Position numbers and translations under genes: made by a program. A DNA stretch of 64,000 nucleotides from Anaerolinea thermolimosa (GTDB lineage: Bacteria; Chloroflexota; Anaerolineae; Anaerolineales; Anaerolineaceae): positions 804,885-868,884 of the forward strand of contig NZ_DF967965.1 of assembly GCF_001050195.2 (NCBI RefSeq). Direction: 5' to 3'. Position 1 is the stretch's first letter. Every line of letters begins with the position of its first letter. Under the pieces are notes generated by a model. The model was given only the letters and a program-made list of their open reading frames with translations, was not told the DNA's origin and did not search any database. Shown here in pieces: positions 56,044-64,000 of this stretch.

Positions 56044-57042
56044 ATGCCTGACCAGACCGATTTGATCACGTTATTGTCCCACTCGTTTCTGTCAACCCAT
56101 TTGCCTTTGCCCGGAAAACAGAGCGGCAAGGTTCGCGACTGGTACAGGCTGCCGGGCGAGCGACGGCTGATCATTACTACGGATCGCCTTTCTGCATTTG
56201 ACCGCGTGCTGGGGTGTGTGCCTTACAAAGGGCAGGTGCTCAATCAATTAACCAACTGGTGGATGGAGCAAACCCGGGATATTCTCCCGAATCACCTGGT
56301 CTCTGAACCCGATCCGAACGCGGTCGTCGTTCGGGAACTGCGTCCTCTCCAGGTGGAGGTGGTGGTGCGCGGCTACATCACCGGGGTGACATCCACAGCT
56401 CTGTGGTATCGATATATGCTTGGCGAGCGAGATATTTATGGATATCGTTTTCCGGAAGGGCTGAAAAAGAACCAGGCGTTACCTCAGCCTATTTTAACGC
56501 CGACCACTAAAGGGGGGCCAACCGGCCACGATGAACGATTGACCTGTGCGGAGGTGGTAGAACGTGGCCTGGTGGATGCGGATATCTGGGAACAGGTGCA
56601 GAGCCATGCGCTGGCACTGTTCCGGCGTGGACAGGAGATTGCCCATCGAGCGGGGTTAATTCTGGTGGATACCAAATATGAGTTTGGGTTGGATGAAGCG
56701 GGATTGGTAACCCTCATGGATGAAGTGCACACCCCGGATTCGTCGCGTTTCTGGCTGGAAGAGACCTACCGGGAACGGCTGGAGCAGGGTGAAGAACCTG
56801 AAAATTTCGATAAAGAATTTATCCGATTGGAATTTGCCAGGAAAGGGTATCGTGGAGAAGGTGAGCCCCCTGTGATGCCAGAGACTCTGTGGGTGGCAGC
56901 CAGCCAGCGATATATCGCCATTTACGAAAAGTTGACTGGTCAAGCGTTTGTGCCGGGGAGTTATCCGGTGGAATCGCGGCTTGTAGAAAATTTGCGCAGA
57001 GCGGGGATTCTCCCCGAGTTCGGGCAGGAGGAATGGAGATGA
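56044..57042 (+). CDS. purC: SAICAR synthetase
   Basis: About 332 residues. Motifs: [11 protein letters not shown] (ATP site), [34 protein letters not shown] and [14 protein letters not shown] with [12 protein letters not shown]. It is of the longer form (about 300, like the yeast ADE1 protein) compared with compact bacterial PurC (about 240). It joins aspartate to CAIR. Start: ATG 56044 has GGGAA six bases upstream; ATG 56038 is also possible. Its stop overlaps purE (ATGA). Confidence 0.95.
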   Translation: MPDQTDLITLLSHSFLSTHLPLPGKQSGKVRDWYRLPGERRLIITTDRLSAFDRVLGCVPYKGQVLNQLTNWWMEQTRDILPNHLVSEPDPNAVVVRELRPLQVEVVVRGYITGVTSTALWYRYMLGERDIYGYRFPEGLKKNQALPQPILTPTTKGGPTGHDERLTCAEVVERGLVDADIWEQVQSHALALFRRGQEIAHRAGLILVDTKYEFGLDEAGLVTLMDEVHTPDSSRFWLEETYRERLEQGEEPENFDKEFIRLEFARKGYRGEGEPPVMPETLWVAASQRYIAIYEKLTGQAFVPGSYPVESRLVENLRRAGILPEFGQEEWR

Positions 57043-57530
57043 ATCCACTGGTGGGTGTGATCATGGGCTCGAAGTCAGACTGGGAAACCATGCAACATGC
57101 AGTGGCGATCCTGGAAACGCTGGGAATTTCATATGAAGTGAAGATCGTCTCAGCCCATCGCACCCCTGAGTGGATGTTTGAGTATGCCAGCAGGGCCGAA
57201 GAGCGCGGCCTGGAGGTGATCATAGCGGGCGCGGGGGGGGCGGCTCATCTGCCGGGTATGGTGGCGGCTAAAACCTGTCTCCCGGTGCTGGGGGTACCGG
57301 TTCAATCGAAAGCTCTGAATGGACTGGACTCGCTCCTTTCTATTGTGCAGATGCCGGCCGGTGTTCCAGTGGGAACGCTGGCGATCGGGCGGGCGGGGGC
57401 AGGGAATGCTGCTCTTCTGGCTGCGGCTATTCTGGCACTCAAATATGATGATATCCGGCAGGCGTTGAAGGTCTATCGCGAACAGCAGACCCAAAAAGTA
57501 CTTCAGGAAAGCGACCCGAGGGAAGGATGA
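57039..57530 (+). CDS. purE: N5-CAIR mutase (class I PurE)
   Basis: A 163-residue protein with the PurE hallmarks [24 protein letters not shown] (catalytic His) and [13 protein letters not shown]. It interconverts N5-CAIR and CAIR. Presence of purK immediately after indicates the class I mutase type, not direct carboxylation. Start 57039 overlaps the purC stop with GGAGGAATGG upstream; the longer frame from 56889 is inside purC. Confidence 0.95.
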   Translation: MNPLVGVIMGSKSDWETMQHAVAILETLGISYEVKIVSAHRTPEWMFEYASRAEERGLEVIIAGAGGAAHLPGMVAAKTCLPVLGVPVQSKALNGLDSLLSIVQMPAGVPVGTLAIGRAGAGNAALLAAAILALKYDDIRQALKVYREQQTQKVLQESDPREG

Positions 57531-58675
57531 CCACGATTGGCGTTCTCGGTGCTGGACAACTGGGCTGGATGCTGGCACTTGCAGGGTATCCGTTAGGGTT
57601 TCGCTTTCATTTTCTCGATCCCGTGCCGGGCTCACCGGCTTCCTGCCTGGCCCCTCAAAAAGTGGCCGATTATGCCGATCAGGCAGCCCTGGCTTATTTT
57701 GCCCGGGGGGTTGACCTGGTCACGTATGAATTTGAAAATGTGCCGGTTGAGTCGGCCCGCTTCCTGGAAAGGCGACTCCCCGTATACCCTCCACCCCTTG
57801 CCCTGGAAAAAGCGCAGGATCGACTGATTGAGAAAGACTTCTTCCGTTCTCTGGGGATTCCCACAGTTGCTTACAGAGCGGTTCAATCTCTCGAAGACCT
57901 CCGCGTTGGGGTGGAGGAAATTGGCCTGCCAGCCCTTTTGAAAACCCGCCGCATGGGATACGACGGCAAAGGTCAGGTGATGATTGCTGATGAGGCCATG
58001 ATCGATTCGGCCTGGGAAACTCTGAAGGGAGCGCCATTGATTCTGGAGGCTTTTACGAAGTTCCGGCGTGAGCTGTCTGTGCTGGCCGTTCGTAGTGCTT
58101 CGGGTCAGTGCGTGTTCTACCCGTTGGTAGAAAATCATCATCGAGAGGGTATTCTGCGCCTCTCGCTTGCGCCTGTTCCTGATCTGGAAGTCAAGCTTCA
58201 AAACACGGCTGAAATGTACGCCGCTCGGGTCATGGAAGCGCTGGATTACGTTGGGGTGCTGGCCATTGAGTTCTTTCAAACTGATGAGGGTTTGCTGGCG
58301 AATGAGATGGCGCCCCGTGTCCATAATTCGGGTCACTGGACAATCGAAGGGGCGGTTACGTCACAGTTCGAGAATCATCTCCGGGCCATCACTGGCTACC
58401 CTCTGGGAGCGGTAGCTGTGAACGGCTGGTGTGCGATGATTAATCTGATCGGTTCGGTGCCGGAGTTTCCCGATCTTTTATCTATACCGGGTGTGCACCT
58501 GCACTGGTATCACAAGACGGCAAGGCCGAATCGGAAACTGGGTCATTTAACGATGGTGGTGTCAGATCCAGAAGCCTTAAACGCCATGTTAAGGCAGGTT
58601 GGTGAAAAGTTGCTTCTCCATCCAAACAATGGCGGATGGGGAGCCTGGGTGAAGGAGTTATTGTTCCATGAGTGA
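57527..58675 (+). CDS. purK: N5-CAIR synthetase (ATP-grasp)
   Basis: A 382-residue ATP-grasp enzyme. N-terminal [16 protein letters not shown], the FENVPVE segment, the ATP-grasp loop [12 protein letters not shown], and metal site [24 protein letters not shown] are all standard. It makes N5-CAIR from AIR, bicarbonate and ATP. Overlaps purE by 4 bases and purF by 8. Confidence 0.95.
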   Translation: MTTIGVLGAGQLGWMLALAGYPLGFRFHFLDPVPGSPASCLAPQKVADYADQAALAYFARGVDLVTYEFENVPVESARFLERRLPVYPPPLALEKAQDRLIEKDFFRSLGIPTVAYRAVQSLEDLRVGVEEIGLPALLKTRRMGYDGKGQVMIADEAMIDSAWETLKGAPLILEAFTKFRRELSVLAVRSASGQCVFYPLVENHHREGILRLSLAPVPDLEVKLQNTAEMYAARVMEALDYVGVLAIEFFQTDEGLLANEMAPRVHNSGHWTIEGAVTSQFENHLRAITGYPLGAVAVNGWCAMINLIGSVPEFPDLLSIPGVHLHWYHKTARPNRKLGHLTMVVSDPEALNAMLRQVGEKLLLHPNNGGWGAWVKELLFHE

Positions 58676-60092
58676 TTGGTTGAACGGGGAAGATGCCCCG
58701 AGAGAAGAATGCGGGGTGATTGGGATTTTTGCCCCCAGTGAAGATGTGGCTCGTATGGCCTTTTTTGGCCTTTTTGCCCTCCAACACCGGGGTCAGGAAG
58801 CGGCGGGGATAGCCGTTTCGGATGGGCGTTCGATGCGCTTGCATAAGGATACCGGTCTGGTGTCACAGGTATTCAGGCCCGAAAGCCTGGCCCCTTTGCG
58901 TGGCGATTATGCTATCGGGCACACCCGTTACTCAACGACCGGCTCCAGTGTGCTGCGAAATGCTCAGCCGTTTATGATCGAAACCCGTTATGGGCCGGTG
59001 GCTGTGGCGCATAATGGCAATCTGACCAACTCAGCAGAATTACGGCAGGATTTACTCAGGCGAGGGGTGGGGCTGCAATCTTCGTCAGATACTGAGGTCA
59101 TTACCCTGATGCTGGCTGGAGCCGAAGGCTCTACCTGGATGGAACGTATTCACGGACTGATGTACCGGTGGCAGGGAGCGTACTCGCTGGTTATCCTTAC
59201 CCTGAACGGGGTGTTTGCGGTACGTGATCCGTGGGGTTTCCGCCCCTTGAGTGTGGGAATTTTACCCGGTGGGGGGCACGTTTGCGCTTCGGAGACCGGT
59301 GCATTACGCACGCTGGGTTGCCAGGCGATCCGTGAGGTGAAACCCGGGGAAATTATTTCCTTGAGTAATAATGCACTTACGGTGAAACAGGCCCTCCCCC
59401 CCGCTCAGCCCACTGCCCTGTGCACCTTCGAGCACATTTACTTCTCGCGCCCGGATTCTTTCTGGGATGGGCGCAGTGTGCATGAGGTGCGGCAAAAGCT
59501 GGGCCGAGAGTTGGCCCGTGAAAATGGGGTTTCGGCAGATGTCGTAATCCCCGTGCCCGATTCTTCCATCCCGGCGGCCATCGGATATGCGATGGAATCA
59601 GGAATCCCGTACAACGATGGGTTTATCAAGAATCGTTACATCGGGCGGACGTTCATCGAACCAACCGATTCGTTGCGCAGGCAGGGGGTGGCTCTCAAGT
59701 TTAATGTCATCAATGAAAATGTGCTGGGGAAGCGGGTGGTGATGATTGATGACAGTATTGTGCGTGGGAACACTACCGGTCCGCTGGTACGATTGTTGCG
59801 AGAAGCCGGTGCGCGTGAGGTACACGTTCGTATTACCTGCCCACCGATCAGTCATCCCTGTTTTATGGGGGTGGATATGGGCACGTACGAGGAATTGATT
59901 GCTCACCGCATGAGTGTGGCGGAAATTTGTGAATGGGTCGGTGCTGATTCCTTACATTTCCTGTCGTTGGAAGGCATGATGCGCGCCATTGGTCGAAATG
60001 AGGGGTATTGTAATGCCTGCTTTACCGGACATTACCCCCTGGATGTGCATTTCTCGGGTGTGAAAACGGGGTTTGAGAAGGCGCTGGTTTGA
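58668..60092 (+). CDS. purF: Amidophosphoribosyltransferase
   Basis: A 474-residue glutamine PRPP amidotransferase, first step of the pathway. The nucleophile is C15 (PREECGVIGIF), so a 14-residue propeptide is presumably removed, as in Bacillus PurF. RYSTTGSS and AVAHNGNLTN belong to the glutaminase domain; the PRPP loop is VVMIDDSIVRGNTT. Cysteines in CTFEHIYFSRPDS, TCPP and GYCNACF match the [4Fe-4S] form. ATG overlaps purK by 8 bases. Confidence 0.95.
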   Translation: MSDWLNGEDAPREECGVIGIFAPSEDVARMAFFGLFALQHRGQEAAGIAVSDGRSMRLHKDTGLVSQVFRPESLAPLRGDYAIGHTRYSTTGSSVLRNAQPFMIETRYGPVAVAHNGNLTNSAELRQDLLRRGVGLQSSSDTEVITLMLAGAEGSTWMERIHGLMYRWQGAYSLVILTLNGVFAVRDPWGFRPLSVGILPGGGHVCASETGALRTLGCQAIREVKPGEIISLSNNALTVKQALPPAQPTALCTFEHIYFSRPDSFWDGRSVHEVRQKLGRELARENGVSADVVIPVPDSSIPAAIGYAMESGIPYNDGFIKNRYIGRTFIEPTDSLRRQGVALKFNVINENVLGKRVVMIDDSIVRGNTTGPLVRLLREAGAREVHVRITCPPISHPCFMGVDMGTYEELIAHRMSVAEICEWVGADSLHFLSLEGMMRAIGRNEGYCNACFTGHYPLDVHFSGVKTGFEKALV

Positions 60093-60105
60093 AGAGGGAG
60101 GGCGA

Positions 60106-62379
60106 ATGAATGTTCTGATAGTGGGGTCAGGGGGGCGTGAGCATGCTATTGCGTGGAAGGTAGCATCCTCGCCGCGTCTGACCAGGCTTTTTATTGCGCC
60201 AGGAAACCCCGGAAGCGCATCCTGTGCTGTGAACCTGCCTCTATCGGCATCTGACCAGGCCGGGCTGGTTTCCTTCTGTCTCTCGCAAAACGTTGACCTG
60301 GTGATCATTGGGCCGGAGGCGCCTCTGGCAGAGGGGCTTGCGGATGCTCTGCGTGATGCCGGGGTGAAGGTGTTTGGCCCTTCGGCAGCAGCGGCGGAGA
60401 TTGAGTCCTCCAAGGCTTTTGCCAAGGCTTTTATGCAACGACACGCAATTCCCTCGGCGCGTTTTGCGGTCTTCACGGAATATCAACCCGCTGTAGAGCA
60501 CCTTTCTTGTACACCCTACCCGGTGGTGATTAAGGCATCTGGACTGGCGGCTGGTAAGGGGGTGTTTTTACCCGAGAACCCTGAAGAGGCGCAACGCTAC
60601 CTGAAAGAAATTATGGTGGAAAGGGCGCTGGGAGATGCAGGCCAGGAAGTGGTGATCGAGGAGCGCTTAAGCGGGCCAGAAGTCTCCCTGCTGGCGTTTA
60701 CCGACGGGAAAACTGTGCGTCCTATGCTTCCGGCGCAGGATCATAAACGCCTTCTGGATGGAGACCGGGGGCCTAACACGGGAGGAATGGGGGCATACGC
60801 TCCGGTATCGAGCCTTTCGCAGGCATGGGTGGATGAGGTGGTGAACACTATTCTCCAGCCAGCGGTGGATGGACTGCGAGAAGAAGGAAGGCCATTCATC
60901 GGGGTGTTGTATGCTGGCCTGATGCTCACCGAAGATGGCCCAAAAGTACTGGAATTCAACTGTCGTTTTGGTGACCCTGAAACCCAGGCTTTGTTGCCCC
61001 TGTTAAAAAGTGACTTGCTGGAAGTGGCTCTGGCCTGTACCGAAGGTCGGCTGGAGGAGGTGGCGGTGGAGTGGTATCCGGGCAGTGCGGTCTGTGTGGT
61101 ACTGGCGGCCCGTGGATACCCGGCGAAGCCAGAATCCGGGCAACCGATCGTCATTCCTGAGAATTTGCCGGAAAATGTAGTGGTGTTTCATGCTGGAACA
61201 GCGATGAAGAACGGCAGACTGGTCACGGCTGGGGGGCGGGTGCTGGGTGTGACAGGTTGGGGAGATGACCTGGAAAGTGCTTTGTGCCAAACGTACCGGG
61301 CAGTGGAACAAATTCAGTTCGATGGAATGCAATGCCGCCGGGACATTGCCAGCCATGCACGCCAGGCATATACACAGGCAGGGGTGAACATTGATGCGGG
61401 AAACCGGGCGGTTGCTCTGATGCGTGAGTCCGTGAAGTCCACTTACAACCCTCGTGTGCTGGCAGGGATTGGAGCCTTCGGGGGATTGTATGATGCGGTA
61501 TTCCTTAAAGAATACCGCCACCCGGTTCTGGTGGCTTCAACGGATGGGGTGGGTACCAAAGTAGCCCTTGCGGCACAGGTTGGAAAATACCGTTCGATTG
61601 GTCTGGATATTGTCAATCACTGTATCAATGATATTTTGGTACAGGGAGCACGTCCGCTGTTTTTCCTGGACTATTTTGCCACTGCACGGTTAAAACCGGA
61701 GATCACGGCAGAAATTGTGCAGGGGATGTCAGAAGCCTGCAGAGATGCGGGTTGTGTCTTGCTTGGCGGGGAAACCGCTGAGATGCCGGGGGTGTACACT
61801 CCAGAAGCGTTTGATGTGGCCGGTACCATGGTTGGGGTGGTCGAACGAGACGCCATCCTGCCGCGTACTGCGGATCTTTCGCCGGGAGATGTTCTTCTGG
61901 GGCTGCGCTCCTCGGGTCCCCATACCAACGGATATTCTCTTATCCGCAAGATATGCCAGAACCTGGCTCTTGACCGGGTGATCGAAGGAATGGAGACTTC
62001 TCTGCAGGAGGCACTGCTGGCTCCTCACCGGTCTTACCTGCCCTTACTGGCTCCAATCCTTGACCATCCCGACTCTCCGATCCGGGCGCTGGCACACCTC
62101 ACTGGAGGTGGATTTATTGAAAATATTCCCCGGGTGTTGCCCGTTGGGTTAGGGGCAATCGTCAGGCGGGGAGCATGGCCGGTTCCGCCGCTCTTTCAGT
62201 GGATTCAGCACACGGGCAGAGTGGCTGAAGATGAGATGTACCGTGTTTTCAATATGGGAATTGGAATGGTTGCAGTGATCGGGCAAGGGGATGTGTCCCG
62301 GGTTCAACAGGCTCTCGGAGAAGAAACCTGGGTCATCGGAGAACTGGTCAGGGGTGAACGAAAGGTGACCCTGGTATGA
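60106..62379 (+). CDS. purD-purM: Fused GAR synthetase / AIR synthetase (PurD-PurM)
   Basis: A 757-residue bifunctional protein. Residues 1 to about 417 are PurD: MNVLIVGSGGREHAIAWK, GPEAPLAEGLADALR, ATP-grasp VIKASGLAAGKGV, DGDRGPNTGGMGAY, LEFNCRFGDPETQ. From about 421, YTQAGVNIDAGNRAV begins PurM, with STDGVGTKVALA, GLDIVNHCINDILVQGARPLFFLDYFA, GGETAEMPGVY, LRSSGPHTNGYSLIR and LTGGGFIENIPRVLP. Almost no linker. PurD forms GAR, PurM closes the AIR ring. Start ATG 60106 with GAGGGAGGGCGA upstream; the frame opens at 60073. purN overlaps the stop by 4 bases, giving the same order D-M-N as animal GART. Confidence 0.95.
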   Translation: MNVLIVGSGGREHAIAWKVASSPRLTRLFIAPGNPGSASCAVNLPLSASDQAGLVSFCLSQNVDLVIIGPEAPLAEGLADALRDAGVKVFGPSAAAAEIESSKAFAKAFMQRHAIPSARFAVFTEYQPAVEHLSCTPYPVVIKASGLAAGKGVFLPENPEEAQRYLKEIMVERALGDAGQEVVIEERLSGPEVSLLAFTDGKTVRPMLPAQDHKRLLDGDRGPNTGGMGAYAPVSSLSQAWVDEVVNTILQPAVDGLREEGRPFIGVLYAGLMLTEDGPKVLEFNCRFGDPETQALLPLLKSDLLEVALACTEGRLEEVAVEWYPGSAVCVVLAARGYPAKPESGQPIVIPENLPENVVVFHAGTAMKNGRLVTAGGRVLGVTGWGDDLESALCQTYRAVEQIQFDGMQCRRDIASHARQAYTQAGVNIDAGNRAVALMRESVKSTYNPRVLAGIGAFGGLYDAVFLKEYRHPVLVASTDGVGTKVALAAQVGKYRSIGLDIVNHCINDILVQGARPLFFLDYFATARLKPEITAEIVQGMSEACRDAGCVLLGGETAEMPGVYTPEAFDVAGTMVGVVERDAILPRTADLSPGDVLLGLRSSGPHTNGYSLIRKICQNLALDRVIEGMETSLQEALLAPHRSYLPLLAPILDHPDSPIRALAHLTGGGFIENIPRVLPVGLGAIVRRGAWPVPPLFQWIQHTGRVAEDEMYRVFNMGIGMVAVIGQGDVSRVQQALGEETWVIGELVRGERKVTLV

Positions 62380-63002
62380 ATACAAGACTGGCCAGGCTGG
62401 TGGTGCTTATTTCGGGGAATGGGTCTAACCTGCAGGCCATTTTAGATGCCTGCGATGACGGTACTTTACCGGCTCGGGTTGTGGCGGTTATCTCCAACCG
62501 CGCCGAAGCCTACGGGCTGGAACGGGCCCGCCGGGCAGGCGTGGAGGCGGTCTATTTTCCCAAACCGAAAGAGGAAGACCGTCAGAAGTATGATCAACGG
62601 CTGGCCACAAGGGTGGCAATTTACCAGCCCGACTGGGTTGTTTTAGCTGGCTGGATGCGCATTTTATCCAATGAATTTTTAAGCCGTTTTCCCATGCGGG
62701 TGATTAATCTTCATCCGGCGTTGCCGGGGTGTTTTCCTGGGAAGAATGCTATTGAGCGGGCTTATGCGGCCTTTCGGGAGGGAAAAATTACCCGAACGGG
62801 AGTCATGGTTCACCTGGTGCCTGATGAAGGGGTAGATTGCGGCCCGGTGCTGGGGCAGGTAGAAGTACCTTTGCTGGAGGGCGAGTCACTGGAAAACCTT
62901 GAAGCACGCATGCATGAGGTAGAGCATACGCTCCTGGTGCAAACCCTCCGTAACCTTCTTCTCGATCCTGAATTGATTAAGGGAGTTAAAAAGGATGCCT
63001 AA
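62376..63002 (+). CDS. purN: GAR transformylase (10-formyltetrahydrofolate dependent)
   Basis: A 208-residue PurN. Motifs: LISGNGSNLQAIL, VISNRAEAYGLERA, LAGWMRILSNEFL, the catalytic INLHPALPG (Asn/His) and VMVHLVPDEGVDCGPVLGQ with the catalytic Asp. It formylates GAR. Start overlaps the purDM stop (ATGA) and the stop overlaps purH by 8 bases. Confidence 0.95.
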   Translation: MNTRLARLVVLISGNGSNLQAILDACDDGTLPARVVAVISNRAEAYGLERARRAGVEAVYFPKPKEEDRQKYDQRLATRVAIYQPDWVVLAGWMRILSNEFLSRFPMRVINLHPALPGCFPGKNAIERAYAAFREGKITRTGVMVHLVPDEGVDCGPVLGQVEVPLLEGESLENLEARMHEVEHTLLVQTLRNLLLDPELIKGVKKDA

Positions 63003-64000
63003 AGCAATACTATCGGTCTATGACAAGCAGGGCCTGCTGGATTTTGCCAGAGGGTTAGCGGAATTAGGATGGGATTTGATAGCCTCCGGAGGTACCGCGC
63101 GCGTTCTACGTGAAGCAGGGTTGCCGGTTACTGAGGTCAGTGCTTTTACCGGGTCTCCAGAAATTCTGGGGGGCAGGGTGAAGACCCTGCATCCGGCGAT
63201 TCACGGGGGGTTGCTGGCACGCAACCGGGAAGCCGACCTGAGTGAATTACGTAGCCTGGGCTGGAGCCCGATTGATCTGGTGGTGGTCAACCTTTATCCG
63301 TTTGAACAGACCATTGCTCGCCCCGGAGCCACCCTGGAGGATGCGGTAGAAAATATTGACATTGGCGGGGTGACTCTCATCCGGGCGGCGGCCAAGAATT
63401 TTGAACGGGTGACTCTGGTGTGCGACCCGGTTGACTACCCTGGTGTGCTGGAAGAACTGCGGCAGGGTGGAACCTCTGCTGAAACCCGCCGTCGGCTGGC
63501 GGTGAAGGGGTTTGCGTTGACCACTCGTTATGATCAGGCGATCGCGGCGTATCTATCAGGAGAAGGTGCTCTTTCGCTCAATTTGTATCCTGTGCAGAAC
63601 CTGCGATATGGTGAAAACCCGCACCAGAAGGCTCGATTGCTGGCCTATCAACCGGGGATGGGGCCGCTGGGAGGAAAAGTGTTGCAGGGAAAGGAACTAT
63701 CGTACAACAACCTGCTTGATCTGGATGCTGCCTGGCGGGCTGTGGTGAGTTTTGAGCGGGTGGCGGTAGTCATTGTGAAACATTTATCACCCTGCGGGAT
63801 TGCCTGCGGTGAAACAGTGGAGGAAGCCTACCGCCTGGCCCTGGCCTCTGATCCGGTTTCGGCTTTTGGCGGGATCATTGCCAGCAACCGTCCCATTGAT
63901 GCACCGGCAGCCCTGGCGATAAAAGAACTCTTTGTGGAGTGCATCATTGCCCCCGGGTTCACAGAGGAAAGTGTGGGCATTCTTTCCGTAAAAAAGAACG
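62995..64000 (+). CDS. purH: Bifunctional AICAR transformylase / IMP cyclohydrolase, N-terminal part
   Basis: Translation from ATG 62995 (AAGG just upstream) gives MPKAILSVYDKQGLLDFARG, then LIASGGTARVLREAG, GGRVKTLHPAIHGGLLA, VNLYPFEQT and ENIDIGGVTLIRAAAKNF of the IMP cyclohydrolase domain, then LRYGENPHQKARL, GKELSYNNLLDLDAAW and VKHLSPCGIA of the transformylase domain, where the family has KHxNPCG. SDPVSAFGGIIASNR follows. The frame is open to the window end; about 335 of some 510 residues are present. It carries out the last two steps to IMP. Confidence 0.95.
   Translation, partial: MPKAILSVYDKQGLLDFARGLAELGWDLIASGGTARVLREAGLPVTEVSAFTGSPEILGGRVKTLHPAIHGGLLARNREADLSELRSLGWSPIDLVVVNLYPFEQTIARPGATLEDAVENIDIGGVTLIRAAAKNFERVTLVCDPVDYPGVLEELRQGGTSAETRRRLAVKGFALTTRYDQAIAAYLSGEGALSLNLYPVQNLRYGENPHQKARLLAYQPGMGPLGGKVLQGKELSYNNLLDLDAAWRAVVSFERVAVVIVKHLSPCGIACGETVEEAYRLALASDPVSAFGGIIASNRPIDAPAALAIKELFVECIIAPGFTEESVGILSVKKN

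Overview
The window is a 64 kb stretch of bacterial chromosome with no phage, insertion sequence or CRISPR signal. Gene content suggests a heterotrophic, probably anaerobic member of the Chloroflexota (Anaerolineae-like): a tungsten-type aldehyde:ferredoxin oxidoreductase, several glycoside phosphorylases and hydrolases, LacI/DeoR sugar regulators, MacAB/FtsX-type exporters, L-lactate dehydrogenase and fused purine genes. This assignment is an inference from gene content, not from a marker phylogeny. Genes are closely packed with many ATGA overlaps, and several promoters have near-consensus -35/-10 boxes.

Layout. 1-3.4 kb: the 3' end of ligA, an RlmI-like rRNA methyltransferase, a shortened pyruvate kinase homologue, and the tmRNA gene ssrA on the minus strand with its own promoter and terminator. 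3.5-9 kb: corA, then an ABC ATPase, a double FtsX permease and an AttH-like lipocalin protein (AttEFGH-type system). 9-14.7 kb (minus): class II aldolase plus AOR, a PAS/GGDEF diguanylate cyclase and a LacI regulator. 14.8-17.3 kb: a LacI-operator-controlled pair, an MtaA/UroD-like methyltransferase fused to a thioredoxin-like domain and a CobW-family metallochaperone GTPase. 17.3-23.1 kb (minus): a six-gene sugar catabolic operon (DeoR, amidohydrolase, SIS isomerase, GH130 phosphorylase, DeoC, Gfo/Idh dehydrogenase). 23.4-31.9 kb: GAF sensor kinase and double-receiver LuxR regulator, TPR protein, lipoprotein, mtaB and a GH13 glucosidase. 32-33.2 kb (minus): ldh and tatA.

33.4-40.6 kb: a sugar epimerase, then a TetR regulator divergent from a four-gene exporter (ATPase, ATPase with a cyclic-nucleotide-binding-like tail, FtsX permease, lipoprotein HlyD adaptor). 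A near-perfect 23-bp palindrome lies in the divergent promoter region. 40.7-44.7 kb: a second UroD-family protein, a ManA-like cupin, an EamA transporter and RNase HI. 44.8-47.3 kb (minus): metA-metY for O-acetylhomoserine-dependent homocysteine synthesis, preceded by a SAM-I riboswitch with a visible terminator/antiterminator switch. 47.3-52.1 kb: LacI regulator, GH130_1 mannosylglucose phosphorylase and GH78 rhamnosidase.

52.3-64 kb: a compact purine operon purL-Q-C-E-K-F-(DM)-N-H that encodes IMP synthesis from PRPP except for PurB. PurL carries two PurS-like modules at its N-terminus while PurQ remains separate. PurD and PurM are one polypeptide directly followed by PurN, the same order as the animal trifunctional GART enzyme. 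The last gene, purH, runs off the window.
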